A DNA stretch of 9,149 nucleotides from an uncultured Oscillospiraceae bacterium (GTDB lineage: Bacteria; Bacillota; Clostridia; Oscillospirales; Oscillospiraceae). Below, piece by piece: positions 6,316 to 9,149 of this stretch; position 1 is the stretch's first letter, and every line of letters starts with the position of its first letter. The stretch is taken from assembly GCA_900763965.1 (NCBI GenBank), contig CAAFMG010000125.1:1-9149 (forward strand), in the 5' to 3' direction. Both the position numbers and the translations under genes were made by a program. The notes beneath the pieces were generated by a model. It was not told the origin of the DNA, did not search any database, and worked only from the letters and a program-made list of their open reading frames with translations.

Positions 6316-7353
6316 CTATCTCTCCTCCCAAAATTGACGAAATGCCGTGGGCAGTGCCGCACGGGTATTGACTTCCTCCTGGGTAAACCACGAAAAATCT
6401 CCGGCAGGCGCTGCCGCCTCCAGATAGATCCCTTTCATATTCCACTGGATGTGGGTAAAAATGTGCTTTCTGCTCACTTCCTTATATATTTCCTGTACGG
6501 CGATCCCCATGTCCCGGGCGGCCTGAAGGGCTTGCGGGGTATCCAGATGCCCCGGCAGGTTGGGAAACTGCCACAGCCCCGCCAGCAGCCCCTTGTCCGG
6601 TCGCTTTTCCAGGGCATACCGCCCCTGGCAGGAGAGGATGAACACCGTCAGATCCTCCTGACGTTTCTCCTTCTTGGGAGACTTCCGGGGCAGCGCCTCC
6701 GCCCTCCCCTGCTGCCGCGCCAGGCAGATGGGTTTGCAGGGGCAGCGGCCGCAGTCCGGCTTCCGGTTGGGGCCGCAGAGGGTGGCCCCCAGCTCCATGA
6801 GTGCCTGGGTGAAATCTCCGGCCTCCGCCGGGTAGATTTGGATCAGAAGCTCCCGGGCGGCCCGCTTTGTCTCCGGCAGGTCGATGGGGGCATCGTCATT
6901 GCAAAGCCGGGACAGCACCCGCAGCACGTTTCCATCCACCGCAGGGGTGGGCAGATTGAAGGCAATGGAGGCAATGGCCCCGGCGGTGTAATCCCCGATC
7001 CCCGGCAGGGCCAGAATCTGGGGATAGGTATTGGGGAACACGCCCCGGTACTGCTGGCAGATCTGCTGGGCCGCCTTTTTCAGGTTCCGCACCCGGCTGT
7101 AGTAGCCAAGGCCCTCCCACAGCTTGTGCAGCAGCTCGTCATCGCAGTTTGCCAGGGCTTCTATGGATGGCAGGGTTTGCAGGAAGCGGGTGTAGTAGCC
7201 CTTGACGGCCTCCACACGGGTCTGCTGCAACATGATTTCCGACAGCCACACATGATAGGCATCCCGGTCGGCACGCCAGGGAAGGTCGCGTTTATTTTCA
7301 TAATACCAGGGCAGCAAAAGCCCCGGCAGGGCAGAAAGACTGGGATGCTCCAT
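6316..7353 (-). CDS. mutY: A/G-specific adenine DNA glycosylase MutY
   Basis: The protein has 345 aa. MutY removes adenine mispaired with 8-oxoguanine, limiting G:C to T:A mutation. Visible features: the catalytic E39 in SEIMLQQTRVE, the helix-hairpin-helix LPGIGDYTAGAI (116-127), the catalytic aspartate D140 in AVDGNVLRV, and a [4Fe-4S] loop C193, C201, C204, C210. The first cysteine gap is seven residues (CGPNRKPDC) rather than the six of E. coli, and an extra C206 is present. From about residue 230 a NUDIX-like MutY C-terminal domain (LEKRPDKGLLAGLWQFPNLPG) recognises 8-oxoG in the family. The start ATG has AAAGGAGA 6 nt upstream. It is first in the operon with the hisJ-like gene and divergent from the deacetylase gene. 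Confidence 0.95.
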   Translation of the reverse strand: MEHPSLSALPGLLLPWYYENKRDLPWRADRDAYHVWLSEIMLQQTRVEAVKGYYTRFLQTLPSIEALANCDDELLHKLWEGLGYYSRVRNLKKAAQQICQQYRGVFPNTYPQILALPGIGDYTAGAIASIAFNLPTPAVDGNVLRVLSRLCNDDAPIDLPETKRAARELLIQIYPAEAGDFTQALMELGATLCGPNRKPDCGRCPCKPICLARQQGRAEALPRKSPKKEKRQEDLTVFILSCQGRYALEKRPDKGLLAGLWQFPNLPGHLDTPQALQAARDMGIAVQEIYKEVSRKHIFTHIQWNMKGIYLEAAAPAGDFSWFTQEEVNTRAALPTAFRQFWEER

Positions 7354-7388
7354 GGAAATCTCCTTTGTAACGTTGTGTTGCTTGTATT

Positions 7389-7417
7389 ATTCTACAATAG
7401 AAAAGAACCTCCGTCAA
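7389..7417 (-). promoter_or_regulatory. Sigma-A promoter of mutY-hisJ
   Basis: On the minus strand TTGACG (7412-7417) and TAGAAT (7389-7394) are separated by exactly 17 bp. The start would be near 7382, about 30 nt before the mutY ATG. Confidence 0.75.
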
Positions 7418-7432
7418 CCCGCCAAGTTCCCT

Positions 7433-7461
7433 TTGACACGGGGATGGGCATTTGCTATAAT
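7433..7461 (+). promoter_or_regulatory. Sigma-A promoter of the PIG-L deacetylase gene
   Basis: TTGACA (7433-7438) and TATAAT (7456-7461) are both perfect consensus with a 17-bp spacer. Its -35 box is 15 bp from the -35 box of the divergent mutY promoter. The leader is only about 20 nt. Confidence 0.9.
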
Positions 7462-7474
7462 TTTCACAAATAGC

Positions 7475-7485
7475 AGGAAAGGGGG
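7475..7485 (+). promoter_or_regulatory. Ribosome site deciding between two in-frame starts
   Basis: AGGAAAGGGGG abuts the first ATG (7486). A second in-frame ATG at 7492 has better spacing from the purine run (6 nt from GGGGG). The second is the likelier start, shortening the protein by two residues (MDLCKPL..). Confidence 0.55.
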
Positions 7486-9012
7486 ATGGATATGGATCTC
7501 TGCAAACCATTGACCGGAACCGGCATCCGCAGTCTGGTGCTGCTGTGGTGTCTGGCGGCGGTGCTGTGCTGCGCCCCCAGAGCCGGGGCGGTGGAAGCGG
7601 AAGACCTGTCCGGAAAGGCTCTGGTGACAGCCAAAGGCGGCATCAGCTCTGTCAATGCCCTGTTTGACGGGCGAACCATGGAATCCGTAACCATCCGCAA
7701 GGGCGGATATCTCACATTGGAATCAGAAACCGGCATTGCATCGGTGTATCTGGTGTTCGGAAAGGAACCGGGAAGCTACACCGTCACCGATGAAGCAGCC
7801 GGGGCCCAGGAAACCTTTGGTGAAGATGGCTTTCTCCATGAATTTCTCGATCTGCAGGCCCGGTTCGGCAGTGCCCCCAAGCGGGTGACCATCCGCTTTG
7901 AAGAGGAGGCCGTTCAGCTGGCAGAGCTGTCAGCCTTCGGCTCAGGTCAGGTGCCGGGCTGGGTGCAGCAGTGGCATCCATCAGCCCAGGAAGCGGATCT
8001 GGTGCTGTTTTCCACCCATGGGGATGACGAACAGCTTTTCTTTGCAGGACTGCTGCCCTACTACGCCCAGGAGCGGGGGTACAGCGTCCAGGTGGTATAC
8101 TTTACCGGACACCGGAATATGTCCATGCGCCGCAGCCACGAAATGCTGGACGGCCTGTGGGCAGTAGGGGTACGGCACTATCCGGTTTTCGGCCCCTTTG
8201 GAGATTACAACTCCCGCTCCCTGGCCCAGGCATTGGAAATCTACCGCAATAAGGGCATCCGTCAGGAGGATATGCTGTCCTTTGTAGTGGAGAACATCCG
8301 CCGGTTCCGGCCCAAGGTGGCAGTGGGACACGATTTGCAGGGAGAGTATGGCCACGGGATGCATATGCTCTATGCTGACCTGCTGTGCAAAGCTGTGGCA
8401 GCATCCCATGACCCCACCCAATTCCCGGAGTCGGCAGAGTGCTACGGCTGCTGGGATGTGCCCAAGACCTATCTGCACCTGTACCCGGAAAATGAAATCT
8501 GGATGGACTGGGATGAGCCCCTGGAATCCTTCGGCGGCATGACCGCCTTCCAGGTCACCCGGGACCTGGGCTTTCCCTGCCATGTCAGCCAGCAGAGCTA
8601 TTACCGCTGGTATTTTCAGGGGATCGAGGCTGCGGCGGATATCCCGGAATACAGCCCCTGCGCCTACGGCCTGTACCGCAGCACCGTAGGCCCGGATGTA
8701 CACAAGCAGGATCTGTTTGAGAACCTGACTACCTACGCCCAGGATGCCCAGGCAGAAGCCGAGCTCAAAGCCTGGCAGGAAGCCAGCCAAACCGAACCCC
8801 CGCGCCCATCCCAGCCCTCGTCCCCGCCCACCGAACCCCCGCAGACCACCCCCGAGCCAGCCCCGGAGCCAAACGATTTTTCCCAGGAAACACAGGCCCG
8901 TATCCTCCCCCTGCCAGTCATCCTTTCCATCACCCTACTTTTCGCAGCAGGAATCGGCTTGTTATCCACAAAATTCAGGCAAAACCGAAGAAATTCCCCA
9001 AAGAAAAAATAA
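7486..9012 (+). CDS. Secreted, membrane-anchored PIG-L/LmbE-family deacetylase
   Basis: The protein has 508 aa from the first ATG (506 from 7492). A signal peptide (hydrophobic 17-30, likely cut after AGA, residue 35) leads into about 115 residues of beta-rich sequence (DLSGKALVTAKGGISSVNALFDG..) resembling a galactose-binding or discoidin-like sandwich. The PIG-L domain follows from about residue 165: STHGDDE (176-182) is the AHPDDE-type zinc motif with Gly for Pro, and HDLQGEYGHGMH (282-293) is the second conserved block with the remaining histidine ligand. Family members de-N-acetylate GlcNAc-containing substrates. A Pro/Glu/Thr-rich spacer (435-462), a membrane helix (473-494) and a basic tail (RQNRRNSPKKK) place the enzyme outside the cell, anchored at its C-terminus. 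No LPXTG is present. I infer action on a surface glycan or wall sugar; the substrate is unknown. No terminator hairpin follows. Confidence 0.88.
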   Translation: MDMDLCKPLTGTGIRSLVLLWCLAAVLCCAPRAGAVEAEDLSGKALVTAKGGISSVNALFDGRTMESVTIRKGGYLTLESETGIASVYLVFGKEPGSYTVTDEAAGAQETFGEDGFLHEFLDLQARFGSAPKRVTIRFEEEAVQLAELSAFGSGQVPGWVQQWHPSAQEADLVLFSTHGDDEQLFFAGLLPYYAQERGYSVQVVYFTGHRNMSMRRSHEMLDGLWAVGVRHYPVFGPFGDYNSRSLAQALEIYRNKGIRQEDMLSFVVENIRRFRPKVAVGHDLQGEYGHGMHMLYADLLCKAVAASHDPTQFPESAECYGCWDVPKTYLHLYPENEIWMDWDEPLESFGGMTAFQVTRDLGFPCHVSQQSYYRWYFQGIEAAADIPEYSPCAYGLYRSTVGPDVHKQDLFENLTTYAQDAQAEAELKAWQEASQTEPPRPSQPSSPPTEPPQTTPEPAPEPNDFSQETQARILPLPVILSITLLFAAGIGLLSTKFRQNRRNSPKKK

Positions 9013-9034
9013 TTGAAAATTTTGAAAAAAATGC

Positions 9035-9063
9035 TTGCATTTTTCCAAACTGTGTGCTATTAT
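9035..9063 (+). promoter_or_regulatory. Promoter of the tRNA-Arg gene
   Basis: TTGCAT (9035-9040) and TATTAT (9058-9063) are separated by 17 bp. The start would be near 9070, about 19 nt before the mature tRNA. Confidence 0.7.
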
Positions 9064-9088
9064 ATTTGAGCGCTAAGGAATGCGCCAT

Positions 9089-9149
9089 GCGGCAATAGCT
9101 CAGTTGGATAGAGTGACTGACTACGAATCAGTAGGTCGGGGGTTCGAGT
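9089..9149 (+). tRNA. tRNA-Arg (anticodon ACG), 3' end outside window
   Basis: The acceptor strand is GCGGCAA (9089-9095), followed by TA. The D arm is GCTC-AGTTGGATA-GAGT. The anticodon arm is ACTGA-CTACGAA-TCAGT with ACG at 9123-9125, read as inosine-CG for CGU/CGC/CGA. The variable loop is AGGTC, then the GGGGG T-stem and the TTCGAGT T-loop. The window stops at the end of the T-loop, so the 3' halves of the T-stem and acceptor stem are not seen. Confidence 0.93.

Noticed and set aside
5536..7473. A 645-codon plus-strand frame opposite mutY and the hisJ-like gene
   Set aside because: There is no family resemblance, and mutY and hisJ on the minus strand have complete catalytic motifs.
8880..9012. 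Sortase anchor at the end of the deacetylase
   Set aside because: No LPXTG-like motif precedes the helix; RILPLPV does not fit, so a plain membrane anchor is preferred.
9089..9149. tRNA-Arg as an attachment site of an integrated element
   Set aside because: No integrase gene or duplicated tRNA 3' end is seen, and the relevant 3' half lies outside the window.

Overview
The window looks like a chromosomal segment of a GC-rich gut-type Firmicute, most likely class Clostridia (Oscillospiraceae/Ruminococcaceae-like). The grounds are strong AGGAG-type ribosome sites, sigma-A promoters with 17-bp spacers, a YG-repeat cell-wall-binding protein, PHP-type HisJ and the codon choice. The assignment to a family is inference. 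No phage, plasmid, CRISPR or transposase gene is visible.

Layout. 1-751 (minus) is the N-terminal part of a secreted glycine-rich repeat protein cut by the window edge, with its own promoter (877-905) and a roughly 120-nt leader able to fold. 752-1491 has no gene: it holds that promoter and leader, a nested inverted repeat (978-1028), a 315-bp MITE-like element with 65-bp terminal inverted repeats (1072-1386), and a promoter abutting the element. 1492-2874 (plus) encodes a membrane-anchored VanY-type peptidase with about 12 wall-binding repeats, ending in a strong terminator. 2875-3321 has no gene: it holds a second copy of the repeat core plus a partial third, and the terminator of the next operon.

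3322-5304 (minus) is a two-gene operon: an alpha/beta-hydrolase esterase followed by a stand-alone ATP-grasp enzyme, with a consensus promoter (5352-5380) and an intrinsic terminator (3264-3304). 5527-7353 (minus) is a tightly packed mutY-hisJ-like pair. 7486-9012 (plus) is a secreted, C-terminally membrane-anchored PIG-L/LmbE deacetylase, transcribed divergently from mutY from near-back-to-back promoters. A tRNA-Arg(ACG) begins at 9089 and runs off the window.

Three genes (repeat protein, VanY-like peptidase, PIG-L deacetylase) act at the cell surface, two of them probably on wall peptide or glycan. mutY is DNA repair. The esterase/ATP-grasp pair is the least explained unit and the best candidate for an undescribed small pathway. 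The repeat family, whose two copies flank the VanY gene in the same orientation, is the most striking non-coding structure.
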